Below are positions 1 to 12,079 of a DNA stretch of 64,000 nucleotides, piece by piece. The notes beneath the pieces are model-generated. The model did no database searches and had not been told where the DNA came from. It saw only the letters and a program-made list of their open reading frames with translations. The DNA lies in assembly GCA_021432605.1 (NCBI GenBank), contig MU271157.1, positions 575,144-639,143 on the forward strand, written 5' to 3'. The position numbers and the translations under genes are program-made. The stretch's first letter is position 1, and each line of letters opens with the position of its first letter. The stretch is from Coniochaeta sp. PMI_546 (lineage: Eukaryota > Ascomycota > Sordariomycetes > Coniochaetales > Coniochaetaceae).

Positions 1-424
1 GGCCGTCCATGTCGAAGCTCTCGACGCTCAACCGACCGAACCTCCAGTCTCTCGCGGCCGTCCGAGGTCCGAGACCGACGGCGAACCCGGGCGGCGGGAA
101 GCTCTCCTTGCGCGCGCGCCACTGCCGCTCGGTGAGGCGGACTGTGTTGTTGCTCTCCTCGGCGGGGTCGGCGGGGGTGCTTGTCGATGAATGACTGGAC
201 GAGCTGGGGTCTGAAAGGTCGAGGACCCGAGGAAGCGCGTGGTCTTGTACCTGGGTTCGTGTGGCCTTTGTCGCAGTCGGGTGTCTTCGTGGGTGGGATG
301 GCAAGTCGTCGAAGATGCTCGAGCCGTCAGATGGAATCCAGACGGAGCTGTCGTGTCTTGCTCTAACCGATGGATCGGCTGTCGGGTATAGCTCGAATTT
401 AAGGTGGTAGTTGTACGAAGGCAT
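1..424 (-). CDS. Unidentified protein, N-terminal part only (runs off left edge)
   Basis: An open minus-strand frame starts with ATG at 424..422 and stays open to base 1, giving 141 codons with no stop in the window. The protein begins MPSYNYHLKFELYPT and continues with a Ser/Thr/Pro-rich stretch at about residues 60-85. A charged segment with RLTERQWRARKESFPP follows, and then a Gly/Arg-rich part. It reads like the N-terminus of a soluble fungal protein. A competing minus frame (498..28) is longer inside the window but has Pro/Arg/Ser-biased composition and looks like a shadow. I do not recognise the family. The end, any introns and the function lie outside the window. Confidence 0.6.
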   Translation of the reverse strand, partial: MPSYNYHLKFELYPTADPSVRARHDSSVWIPSDGSSIFDDLPSHPRRHPTATKATRTQVQDHALPRVLDLSDPSSSSHSSTSTPADPAEESNNTVRLTERQWRARKESFPPPGFAVGLGPRTAARDWRFGRLSVESFDMDG

Positions 425-1065
425 AGCACTTTGAGCTGGTGTGCTCTGCCTGCCAGCGCCGAGGTTGGGGCTACAGCAGTGTGGTAGGTAGTAGTCAAAA
501 GATTGCGGGTGTGGCGGTTTGGTGCTCGTCAAGGGGGCAACAGGATTTCGAGGTCTTGGTAATCCAGACTGTCTTGTGCCTGCAGCATCGCTTCGCTCAC
601 TGGTGATCTAGTCGATATTTTACAGTACCTTAGGTAGGTGGAAATGCCGACCAAATCAATGCAGATGTCAACGATAGCTTGGAATGTAATAGAAACTCCA
701 CCTCGGGGACTTGATGGGTGGAGAGCCCAAACACACAAGCCGCTCTGCTTACGTGCCTACCAGGTAGCTAATAAAGAATGATCAAGTCGTACAAAGCACG
801 CGACCATACAGTTGCCCGGATTGCACGAGCGGAAACATTATCACATTTGAAACGGACGGAGCGCTGTGATGAGACGTCAAAAGTGAGTCTATTGCGGGCT
901 GGCGTCAACAGACGCTGCCCAAGAGGCTAAGCTAATCCCTCAAATACCATAACGTGTGCTCATCGCACGTTCCCTTGATCCCAGTCATGACCATAAACGC
1001 TGTAAACAAAAGCCATCATTACAAATCCACTCGGTCGACAAGCTGATGACCAGACGATCCACCGC
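425..1065. other. Intergenic: shared flank of the edge gene and polyubiquitin 3' end
   Basis: No coding frame I can support. The left part is the upstream region of the minus-strand gene at the left edge. The right part (about 950-1065) is the probable 3' UTR of polyubiquitin. Small frames here have no recognisable content. Confidence 0.5.
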
Positions 1066-2139
<1,074 letters not shown>

Positions 2140-2292
2140 TTAAATAGGCGCCCAGTGAGAGGTGAAGATGAGGGGTCGGTTCTGAGGCTGGGAGGCGCAG
2201 TTGTAAGTGAATGGCAAGGAAGCCTAGCGAATGACGTGACGAGGATCCGGTGGGTGCCCCACTCATTCCCTGACGGGTTCGGGAAGTGATTC
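2140..2292 (-). promoter_or_regulatory. Polyubiquitin promoter elements
   Basis: On the minus strand a TATTTAA box lies at 2146..2140, about 157 nt upstream of the polyubiquitin ATG. An AGGGG stress-response-type pentamer is at 2171-2175. A heat-shock-element-like array (TTC at 2278-2280, GAA at 2283-2285, TTC at 2290-2292) follows; the first two units have the correct 2-nt spacing and the third is 2 nt off. These fit the stress induction known for UBI4-type genes, but binding is inferred from motifs only. Confidence 0.4.
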
Positions 2293-4418
2293 ATCAGCAG
2301 GCGAACTTCGAACTAGGCGGAAGGCGCGAGAATCGGTTGGTACAAACGAGGCTGCCCAAAAGCCAAACGCACTGGAAAAACCAGATATCCCCAAATTCGC
2401 CATCGGCATGCTCTTTTTCCCCTTCTAGTGTACAATTTTCTTTCCTTAAAAGCCTCAATACCCTCTCCCTAGGAGCCTCTCTACCTTGCCTGGTGGTGTA
2501 TGTGTACCTCGTCACTTGTGCACTCTCGCTGTCTGACGAAAGCTAGAGGAAGGCGTAAGGCTGCCCCGGAATGCTAACAGTGGATCGTACCTTCCGGATC
2601 AAGTGCAGCCCCATTCCTGAACTAACCGCCATTCGCGCCAGAAGGCAGTTAGTTACTCCCCTCGGTTGGAATTGAGTCTCCGTTGTTCAAGAATAAGTCG
2701 TGTCACCAGGTCCGAAATAGTAACTCTGCCTCAACTTACCGTGCGTGTTTGGCGAAGGCAGACTGGAGGCTGGCAGCGGACAAAACGTGGCATTCGGCCA
2801 TCGTGACTTCCCAGTTTTGACCATGTTTCGGGACAATCAGGGACGCAAGGTCATCCATGCAGCCTTCTGCTTATCAGTACACTAAGCTAGCAGTGACCCC
2901 ACCACGGGTCACCCTTCGCGGCTACCACCCCAGCCTGGCCTACACAGCCCAAGAGGGTGTAGTGTTGTTGATCACCAGGTGCCAGATATATCTCAATTTT
3001 TGATCGTCCAACTACGATACATGGAGATGTGACCGTATAACTGTTCACTCTGTTCGAAGCGGCTCACCAGGGCAGATATGATCAGTACCAGCGGACAGAA
3101 CAGTCGCTCACTGTTCGCCGACACCGGCCTGTACGATAAGAACCCCGCGTTTTGGAGCTCGGATCATGCCGACGTCATCGTCTCAGGATAATGCATCAGG
3201 CCGTGTCGGGAAGGCCACCACTCAGAAGCGGTCAACGCCGGACTCCCGCTGAAGCATCGTGCTCTGTTATTTGTTCTTGGATGCTGGTGCGATGTTAAAA
3301 TACGTGTGTGAGCTTCCTATGAACTGAGTACTCCGTTACAGCCTTTCTCTGATGATTGTCGGAGATGCCGCAGATCCACGTTCTGAGTTTTGGTGGAATT
3401 AACTGTTGGCATGAGCACACTGCAACACTCTGCTTCCTGTAATGCGACCATCGCGGAACGTCAACTGCATTCTCGGGACGTTGACCGTTACATCTCATCA
3501 CCTGAGTAAGGTAAGTAGTACATTTCGGTGCGTAGCAGGTTGCAGATTGCCAAGTATAGTAAAATCTTCTTGTATTCCAACGCAGCTACAGTAGACATGA
3601 CGAAGAGCGCTCTCGCCGAAATTGAATCGATTCTCATATCGAATGAACCGCTCCTCATGTTAATCCAATGCTCAATGCTCATGGAACTTGCTACCGTCAC
3701 CGAGCACATAGCGCTGCCGCCATCAAACCAACATTTCCAGCAAATATTTCTCTTGTATTGGAGGCTTGTTTACACAGCCACTCAAACAAACGCCAAAATG
3801 CTATGCATATGTTCTATATGCTTTCTGTTGTATCGTCCAGAGCGTTCCCTTCATACCACGAGCGCTTGTGTCCTCGACAAAGCGTGCGCCTATTCCAGTT
3901 CCGCCTGCCAGTCATAAGACTTCATTTAATATCGTAGGTCGGTGTAAAATAAAATAAGGTCATCATAAAATGCTTTTCGTCGTGAAGACGTTCAGTCATT
4001 CATCCATGTCTTTGTTGGCGGTGTCCAACCCAACAGAGGGGTAAGGAATCCAAAAGGTGCGAATGTCGAATCGGCCGTGATGATAAGGTGAAGGTTTTGA
4101 AAAGTAAAACGCCGTCGCTGCCTGATAACCAAGGAAAGATTTTGTGACAAATGAAACAGATGGGTAGGATCCCACAGCTGGGTATCTTGAGTATGAACGT
4201 CTTCCGGGACGAGACCATTGTCACTGACGTCCATCCCGCATCCTTGGTTGTGCCACCCGTTGTTGCTTGAGCTACGAGCAACTGTGACGACGATCAGGTC
4301 ATCGAGCACGAGGATAATGAGACATAGACGAGAGTGACGCAGGCTCGGGTCACCAAAAGCGTAGGCAATACATGTGTACTTGAACATAGAAGCGAAGAGT
4401 AGACAACACAAGTGCCTC
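2293..4418. other. Intergenic, 2.1 kb
   Basis: I find no supported gene. It holds the distal polyubiquitin promoter on the left and the presumed 3' UTR of the Zn2Cys6 regulator on the right (about 3990-4418). Frames such as 3528-3917 (+) and 3992-4486 (-) have no coherent domain. Confidence 0.45.
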
Positions 4419-6992
4419 CTAGTTGGCACGAATAACCAACTTCGAGAGGAATTTGTTTGATAAGGAATCAAAGTCATATCGGTCAAACTTGGTTGCCTGT
4501 CTCGTTCTTAGGTATGCCTCTGCAGACTTTGTTAGCCGATGTGTTTCGCAGGGGGTTTATTCTGGATTGAGCGACTTACCATGCTTGACGACATGTTGCT
4601 TGACTTCAGTCATCGCCTCGCAGACCGCTGGGTTGTTGTTGAGCAGCTGGCCATGTCTGCGCGTGTCCCACTCGCTGAAAGCAGGGAGCTTCTGGGAGAT
4701 GGCATGGAAGAGCCCAACAATGACACCGACAGGGGTTGTCTCCATGTCATTGCAGAACTTGTTGACAGCAGCTGGGTCGGGAACTCTGTAGTGACAGTCG
4801 AATTGCATCTCTTCCCAAACAGCCAGGAGGATCGAGGCAAGCATGAAAATGGTTGGCCAATTCTTCAAGCGATCTCCGCTGTAGACGCTCGAGTAAAGCG
4901 CTGAGAGCTCCTCCAAAATTTCCTTCTGAAGCTCGCGCCACATATCTGCCATGGCACACTTAATCTGGAAGTTGATCATGACTGGAGCGACGACCTTGCC
5001 ATAGTACTTGGAGTCTTCGTCGTCAATTGTACCGTCCAAGTTCTGCTCGGATCCTTGTTGCTCGACCAGCGTGATGTGCAGAGTGAGATTGTACGCAAGC
5101 ACGAGCTTCAGAGCTTTGCGGATGACACTAGACTTCTCCTTGACGTAGTAGCGGTGAGCTGTCTTGAAGATCTCGGTGATAAACGGCGTGCCATCGAAAT
5201 GGTCGTCAACGAAATCCTCAAAGTTGCCGTCAATGTGCTTATCGAGATACTCGGAAAGGGCCTCGTGGGAGACACCATCTTGGCCAACGTCAAGATGCTC
5301 CGTCCGGATTTCGAAGTCGATGGGCTCTTGATCAGAAAGGTGAGACTCGACCCAGTCAACCTGGAAGCAGCTGTCGTCCGCCACGAAAACTTCGCGAACC
5401 ATGATAGGGAGGCAGAAGCCGTAACCATGAGTTACCCACATGAGAGTCTCCTTCTGGGCGAAACCCTTGACATTGTAGACCGACATACCGCGGCCAAGAT
5501 GACGCTCATAGTCCGCCTTCCAGTCCTTCATGAAGTAACCGATATCCTTGATGTCGATACGAGTGCAGGGAACCTGCCACAGGCGCGCGTGTGAGGGCTG
5601 GCAACCGGCACAAGGCTCGCCTTTGTCGCAAGTCTTCTTGAGGAACTTGCACCTCAGGCAGGCACGGAGTTTCCTGATCTCGCTGGCCTGCTTGCGCTGC
5701 TCCGGTCTCAAAGGACCCTTACGTCTTCCGACCTTCTTCTCACCAGTAACGTCCTTCTTGTTGCTGGCAGTAGTCCTCCGGATGACAGCCTTCGTGGCCT
5801 TGGCAATCGGGCTCTTGCGCGGACCAGAGTTTCTCCTTGCAGGTGGCGATGTCGAGCCAGAGCCGCTTGCAGGCGTTGGTCTACTCGATGATGCGGCCTT
5901 GATTGGCATGGGCGCGGCTACAGCAGCAGGGCTGATAACCTCATGGGAGTGGTGGTGGTTCTCTCCGGGAAAGCAATGGCGGTGGTCGCCAGCGGGATCA
6001 ATGTAGGTGTCTGAGTTTGGAGAGAAAGGCGAATAAGGAAATGAGACTTCCTCGTAGCTGCCAAATTCAATGGAGTTACCGTCTGACTGGGACGAGTCTG
6101 AGTTTGTTCTGAGATGTAGTGTCTGGCCGGGATTGAAGATTGCGGCATTTTGTGCCTGCTGTTGTTGATACGAATCGAAGCTGTGATACACATCGACAGC
6201 GTTCCAGCCACTCTCACTGCCAGATCCGAGAGATACCACCTCCAGATACGTCCCGGTAGGGGAATTGCTAGGCGAGCTTCCTATGCGGGGAAGTCCATCT
6301 GTCGGAAAGTTCATGGCTGCTTCCACATCCTGCCAGTTCATCATACCCATACCCCACTGCATGGGGGGGCTATTTTCGTCCACAGGCGAGATCGAATTGG
6401 ACATGGGGTTGAAGGTGTGGCCTAACTGCAACCCTGAGTCGAGAGATACCTGGGTAGTGGGCATGAAATCGAGGCTTGTGGGCTGGAAGTTCGCCGCCGC
6501 GTACGGATTGAAGCTGACCAGCGCCGAGTCCCCCATGTACTGCGAAAGATCAATAACCGCCTGTTGTTGCGATTGCTGATGCTGGTGTAGGGACCAGCCG
6601 TTCAGGAACGAGGTGGGGTTCGGGTGAGCGGCAGTCTGGAACGGCGACGGCTGCTGCTGTTGCAACGGACTCGAAGCCGCACTCTGCTGGCTGGGCGACT
6701 GCGCATTCTGGAAGTCGTCAGGCGTGGACGCAGTGACGCTTCCCGTATTCGGCGACTGGATCGATACCGGTGCGCCTACCCCGCCTGACATATCGAGCGG
6801 CAACCACGATGTCGCCGGACTCAAGCTCAGACTCTGACGACTCCCTTGCGACATGGTGGTGAGAGCGGTGGAGGTTGAAGGGAGGCTATTTTGCGATGGA
6901 GCCGTTGTGTACGGGTAGCGTTCCCGTTGGTCGTAGCCAAGCTGTTCCATCAACGCGGCCTGCCCTCCGGACGAGTCGAAGTTGTATGTCAT
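4419..6992 (-). CDS. Large Zn2Cys6-type transcriptional regulator
   Basis: Two exons, 6992..4580 and 4519..4419, give 837 residues. The intron (4579..4520) has a GTAAGT donor, GCTAAC branch point and CTGCAG acceptor, and the second exon adds a conserved-looking tail ending LVIRAN. Residues 1-400 are Gln/Ser/Pro-rich and probably an activation or disordered region. Basic residues 395-440 precede a cysteine cluster (C445, C448, C455, C461, C464, C476) matching CX2CX6CX5CX2C, then an 11-residue gap to the last Cys, longer than the usual 6-8. The C-terminal half is a folded, acidic region without the classic fungal-TF middle domain that I can see. A nuclear DNA-binding regulator is likely; targets are unknown. 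The unspliced frame would end SLNPE at 4557. Confidence 0.8.
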
Positions 6993-9900
6993 GTTGACAA
7001 GTTCGGGAAGGAATCAGAAGGAGAAAGAGAGGCTAAAGGGATTGGAGGATATTCGATAGTATTGTATGGGAATGGGCGGCTCGACTCGACGCGACACCGC
7101 TCTTTCTGGAGGATGTCGAGGGGGAAGGTGAGAGTGCCTCAGCGGTCAGCGGGAGAAAGAAGGCATGGCTGGAGGTAGTAGTGTAGAGGTCTAGAGCGGT
7201 TTTACTGCGGTAATTGGGGGGCAACTGGAGAGCCGCGAGGGTCCTTCGAGCGGAAATATGAGAAGCTCCAGAGTGCGAAGCGCTTCGTTGGAGAGGAGAG
7301 AGAGAAGCTCGAACTGCTGGAGAGGAGCGAGAAAGAGGGGAATGAAGCAGTGAAGGGCCACCCAAGCCGTGGTCCAGTCAGTCCAGTCCAGGCCCTGGTG
7401 GTGCTATTTTCCTCCTCTGCCGTCGCCTCCTAGAGTTGCCGCATCTCAACTCAACTGGCGGTGAAGACTGCAGCGAGTCCCAGCCCCGACGTGCAGCACG
7501 TCGCCCCTCGTCTGGCCAATGAGGCCGAGCAAGAGTGCTTCGGCCATGCAACGCCATGGGGCAGCTCGATGGAGGTGCGGGGCAGTCAAGACCAATAGCG
7601 GCCACTAGCCCTAGCACCGTCCAACCCCAGCCGTCCTCGCACGGTCCATGTATGTTCTGTTCAGCAAGCGAGGCCTATCAAACGCTGCAGCCGACATGCC
7701 CCAACCTCTCGTGCGAAGCCCTGGCCGGATCACGAGGAGGTTCGACGTTGAGCTCGCACTTGACGCCGGCATACTGTGGTACTTGCACCATTAATTGCTT
7801 AGTAACCCCCTACTTAAAGCTGGCCGAATCCCTTGCTTCCTGGACGGGATGGAAGTAGATTCGTAGTCATCATACATGACCGCTATGCTGGGTAAGGTGT
7901 TGCAATGTTTCTCTTCCCGTGTCCGGCGTCCGCTCTTTTATTCAACTTGTCGTCGACACAATCGGTCCGCCCTCTGCTCTACCAATCTCGGACAGGCCCA
8001 GAATTGATTGTCTGGTAGTAGCAGTCGTGTTCCACAGTACTTCTTCAAACTCCACCCTAGCACCTTTCTTGGTGGAGGCCGCGTGCGGTTACGCACGACG
8101 TGGCGTCGTTTAGGGCGCTCCTATGTGTGCGACAGTACCAATCCTGCAAAACACCCTTGCAGGTCCTGGTTCTTGAGGCGCGCTCAAGTAGTCAACGTTA
8201 ACGAATCAGGGGAACCCCACAACTTTCGAAACAAGTTCCGTCTATCGAAATCTGTGACCTAAATAAATCCTCCACGCTGGGTTTATCGCTACAATAGAAA
8301 ATGAGCCACGAGACATAGCCATCGGAAATGAGAGTGTGGTTTTCGGACCACAACGACATTTCAAGACCATTGTATCTTGTCCAACATTGCGAACGAGGCG
8401 TGATCCTACCATACCGGTGCCTCGACGTCATAGGGGTCTCGAGATCCTGAGAACATGCCGTGCGGGTGTTGCCGACACGTTCTTTAAGCAGAAGTCGGGC
8501 CCAGATTGAGTCAATATGGTGGCTGAATGAGACCGATTCATGTATCGGCCAGGAATGTCGAACTTGTGCTACTTGACCCGCTCCGCGCAGTTCCTGTTAT
8601 CATGCTGCCAATGCCTCGCGGTGTCTCGTTCTCCCTGCTGTGACACCGCATGCACACGGATTGGAAAGCATGGCCAAAACTGCGCGTGCCTCTGAACCTC
8701 AATGCATAGAATGCACCTGGAGCTCGATGCAGCGTCATGACGAAGTCGCCCTCGCCTACCATCAAGCAGTATGTGCGACATGACTTAGCACTCATGCAAT
8801 CCTATCAGACCGTGACGACTAGACAGCCACAATAGTGTTCGGAGATGCAGATCCAGTAAGGAAGAGCATGGCAGCCTGTAACTGTCTCCTTAACCAGTGT
8901 CAGCGAAGCGATGTTGATTGCAACTCCGACGACTAATTGAAGTATCCAACATAGTGACCGGAACTGTTCGGAATGCAGCACAGGTGGCGGCATCTCGCAT
9001 TAGGATATGTTTGATGTCGGCTCACCCACTGCTTTCCTACTGCATCGATTTCTCGCGTCTCGTCTCGCATCACTAGTCTCCATGGCACCTCAACCTCGCC
9101 CAGGTTTCTCCGCCTGTCGAGTGCAAATGGCTGTGCAACCACAGGCCCCGAGAATCCTGAGCACGTAGACTCTGTCTCTCAGTGTTTGAATTTGTGTGCT
9201 GCGAGATGCTCACAAGGTATACAAGGTACTTGAGCATCTAAGACACAGATCTGATCTTGGAAGTAGAATGTTGTATGGCCTGTATGTATAAGCGCAGACA
9301 GAAGTTACTACTGTGTATCTATGCATTACCGTTGGGTTAGGTGAGATGAAGCGGGGTCAGACCCTGAACTGCAGGTGTCGGCGGGGTTGTGGATGACGGC
9401 CTGGTCAGTGGTCACAGCTCCTTTTCTTAAAGGCTACAAGATAATTGCCTTCATAGCAAAGTCGCTTGCTGAAGATCGTCTGATATTCTGAGGATTTGAA
9501 GACTCCAGTCGTCATGGATGAATCGACCTCGGCCGCGTAAGTCACATTTATTTGAGGAAAACAGCTGGATAGTCGTTGATGGCAGATACTATAGTAGACG
9601 GTCGAACTCCCGCTAACTAGGTGACCGCATTCTGCTTATCTTCGCTACAAATCTCAAGGTACATGCTTGCTTCTGTGAAGGTTGCTGGGATTGGATCGGA
9701 ACATGGGACTAGGATAAAACCATTGTCGAATTTTCCAGTCTATTTTACATGGACATGCTCTCCAAGAACTTGACGGCTGCTGGGCTAGGATAACTGACAG
9801 AGATCAAAAAGTCGTCTTCCTCATCGCGTGTTTGCTAGTTTATGCCTCATCACCTCGAAGAAACCGCGTTTGTGAGTGGTCTGTAGTTATTGCATATGCA

Positions 9901-10448
9901 CGTGCTTCACGGGATAAGCCGCCGAAGCAGTACGAACGGTACCTTTCATCGATGGCGTCCAGAACCGCGGATGACTAGGTATATGCCATCAATGAAGGCT
10001 ATTTCCCTTAACCACCTTCTACCGCAGAGATGATGAGTCTCTCAATCGGGTTCTGGCCGGCAATCGAGAATGGGCGACCGTACCTGTATGAACATTATTC
10101 AGTTTAGCTACTTTACTAAATTATACTGACAATTGCCAGCTGGGAACGCAGCTGACAGCTGGCTACTTTGACTTCGCGTGCTCTTAGAGTGAAGAAATGT
10201 GGTCACGCCAACGTAGCAAACACGAGCGGGCAAGCATTGCTTCAACTATAATTGTCGGTATCACATACCCTCGAGCTAGAACAATACTATGCGGCGATGA
10301 TTGCTCATATTGTTCTCTCCGAATTGTGGCGACGGACTCGGTAAATATTCTGAAAACATTCCGGACTCATGCCATGAAACAGACTTCACGAACAAAGCCG
10401 AAGAGAATAAAGAGAAGTCGACCCCAGGTCATTTTTAGAAAGAGAGAG
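6993..10448. other. Intergenic, 3.5 kb divergent promoter region
   Basis: Region between the divergently transcribed Zn2Cys6 regulator (-) and farnesyltransferase subunit (+). The part from 6993 to about 7400 is AG-rich on the plus strand, as in a long pyrimidine-rich 5' leader of the minus-strand gene. No frame has a recognisable domain. A short ATG frame at 9513 ending in a GTAAGT-like donor did not extend into a believable gene. Confidence 0.45.
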
Positions 10449-12079
10449 ATGGCAGACTCTGCTTCTTCTCGCATGACAGACACAGACGTGGAGGAGGAAT
10501 TTGTGCACGACTTTTCAACGACGCTATCATCACCCGCCATGGGGCCCGAGATTCCGGATCTCTTCAGCTACGCACCCCCAGTCGTCGATAGCCTGGAGAC
10601 TGAAACTTCTTACAAGCAGAATGAGGTCGTTCAAGATTGCCTTCAATATCTCACTGCAAAAGATGAGCACTTGGTGTACAACCTGCACGGCGTAGCGCTG
10701 CTGGAGAGGGAAGCGCACAAGGCCTTCCTCCACAAGGGTCTTGGCAAATATCCCGACCGATTCGTACCCGCAGATGCGAGTCGGCCGTGGTATCTCTACT
10801 GGTGTCTCTCGGCGCTTACCCTCCTTGGTGAGGATGTATCGTCGTACCGGGACAAGCTGATAGCAACGGCAATGAGCATGCAGAACGACTACGGCGGTTT
10901 CGGTGGAGGCTGCGGACAGACGTCTCATCTGGCCACGACATACGCTGTTGTCTTGGCTATAGCCTTGGTCGGCGGAGCGGAGGCGTACGAAGTCATCGAC
11001 AGGAGGGCTATGTGGAGGTGGTTATGCAGCCTCAAGCAGCCGGATGGCGGCTTCCAGGTCGCCCAGGGAGGAGAAGAGGACATAAGGTAGGCCTCGGATC
11101 CCCACCTGAATCTGGTCACTTGTCTGTCAATTCTCTGACAAGCCGTGGTAGGGGTGCTTACTGCGCTGCCGTTATCATTACGCTGCTTAACCTGCCGCTA
11201 AACCTTACCCCTGAATCGCCTGCGTGGACCGGCGATGAGTCTAAAACCCTCTTCACCGGTGTGCCTGAATATGTCAAGAGATGTGAGCCTCTTCTCCGCT
11301 TCAAACCTCGCTTTTCGTTGCTGACCCCCACAGGTCAAACGTTCGAAGGAGGAATATCTGAGAAGCCTGATACGGAGGCACATGGCGCGTATGCCTTCTG
11401 TGCCTTGGGCTGTTTGTCCATCCTCGATGCCCCTGAGCGCATTATCCCAAAGTATCTCGACCTTCAACGATTTGTCTCGTGGTTGTCGTCGCGACAGTAT
11501 GCGCCCGAAGGCGGCTTTTCTGGACGTACCAACAAGCTTGTCGACGGCTGCTACAGCCATTGGGTCGGCGGGTGCTGGCCACTCATCGAGGCTTGTTTGA
11601 ACGGCTCTAGCAGCTCAGCGGAAGATGGTGTGCCTAGAAGCGGCCTACCTCCCGCGTCGGGTAGTCTCTTCAGTAGAGAAGGGCTGATCCGATATATTCT
11701 CTGCTGTTGTCAAGACCTACCAAGACGGGGTGGTCTGCGAGACAAGCCTGGAAAGTAAGTTGTAACAATTCTCCTCGGTTTTCCTTTGATACGCAGCAAT
11801 GTTTTGGATGGAAGTGGGTTTGAACTAACACTTGCCAGGAGTTCGGACCCATACCATTCGTGCTATGTTCTCTCCGGCCTAAGTTCTGCGCAGCACCAGT
11901 GGCGGTGGAGACCTTTTGAGGATGAAGAGGCAGACGGGTGGAGTGTATCACCGTATGTCGACGAGGTACAGATATTTGAAGAGGAGGACCGGTTGGTGCC
12001 CATCCATCCTGTGTATGCGATCCCGCAGAAGAGGGTGGACGATATCAAACACTACTTCTCCGCGAAGCAAGGCTTTTGA
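10449..12079 (+). CDS. RAM1: Protein farnesyltransferase beta subunit
   Basis: Four exons, 10449..11086, 11152..11282, 11334..11754 and 11839..12079, give 476 residues. Introns of 65, 51 and 84 nt have CTGAC or CTAAC branch points and rejoin family motifs (GAYCAAV, CQTFEGG, GKSSDPYHSCY). The protein is an alpha/alpha-barrel prenyltransferase with repeated GGF motifs (GGFGGGCGQ, DGGFQV, EGGFSGR). The expected zinc ligands are D327 and C329 in the DGC motif and H403 in the YHSCY motif. With the alpha subunit it attaches farnesyl to CaaX-box proteins such as Ras, Rho and mating pheromone. The frame is open upstream to 10197, but the N-terminus there is not family-like, so I chose the ATG at 10449. 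The ATG at 10474-10476 is an alternative. Confidence 0.92.

Noticed and set aside
28-498. 156-codon minus frame at the left edge
   Set aside because: Pro/Arg/Ser/Thr composition; another minus frame from ATG 424 reads as normal protein and continues past the edge.
5055-5594. 179-codon plus frame inside the Zn2Cys6 gene
   Set aside because: Antisense shadow of a conserved minus-strand coding region.
9513-9800. Possible small multi-exon gene starting at ATG 9513
   Set aside because: The first exon ends at a GTAAGT-like donor, and protein-like pieces follow, but no set of joins avoids an early stop.
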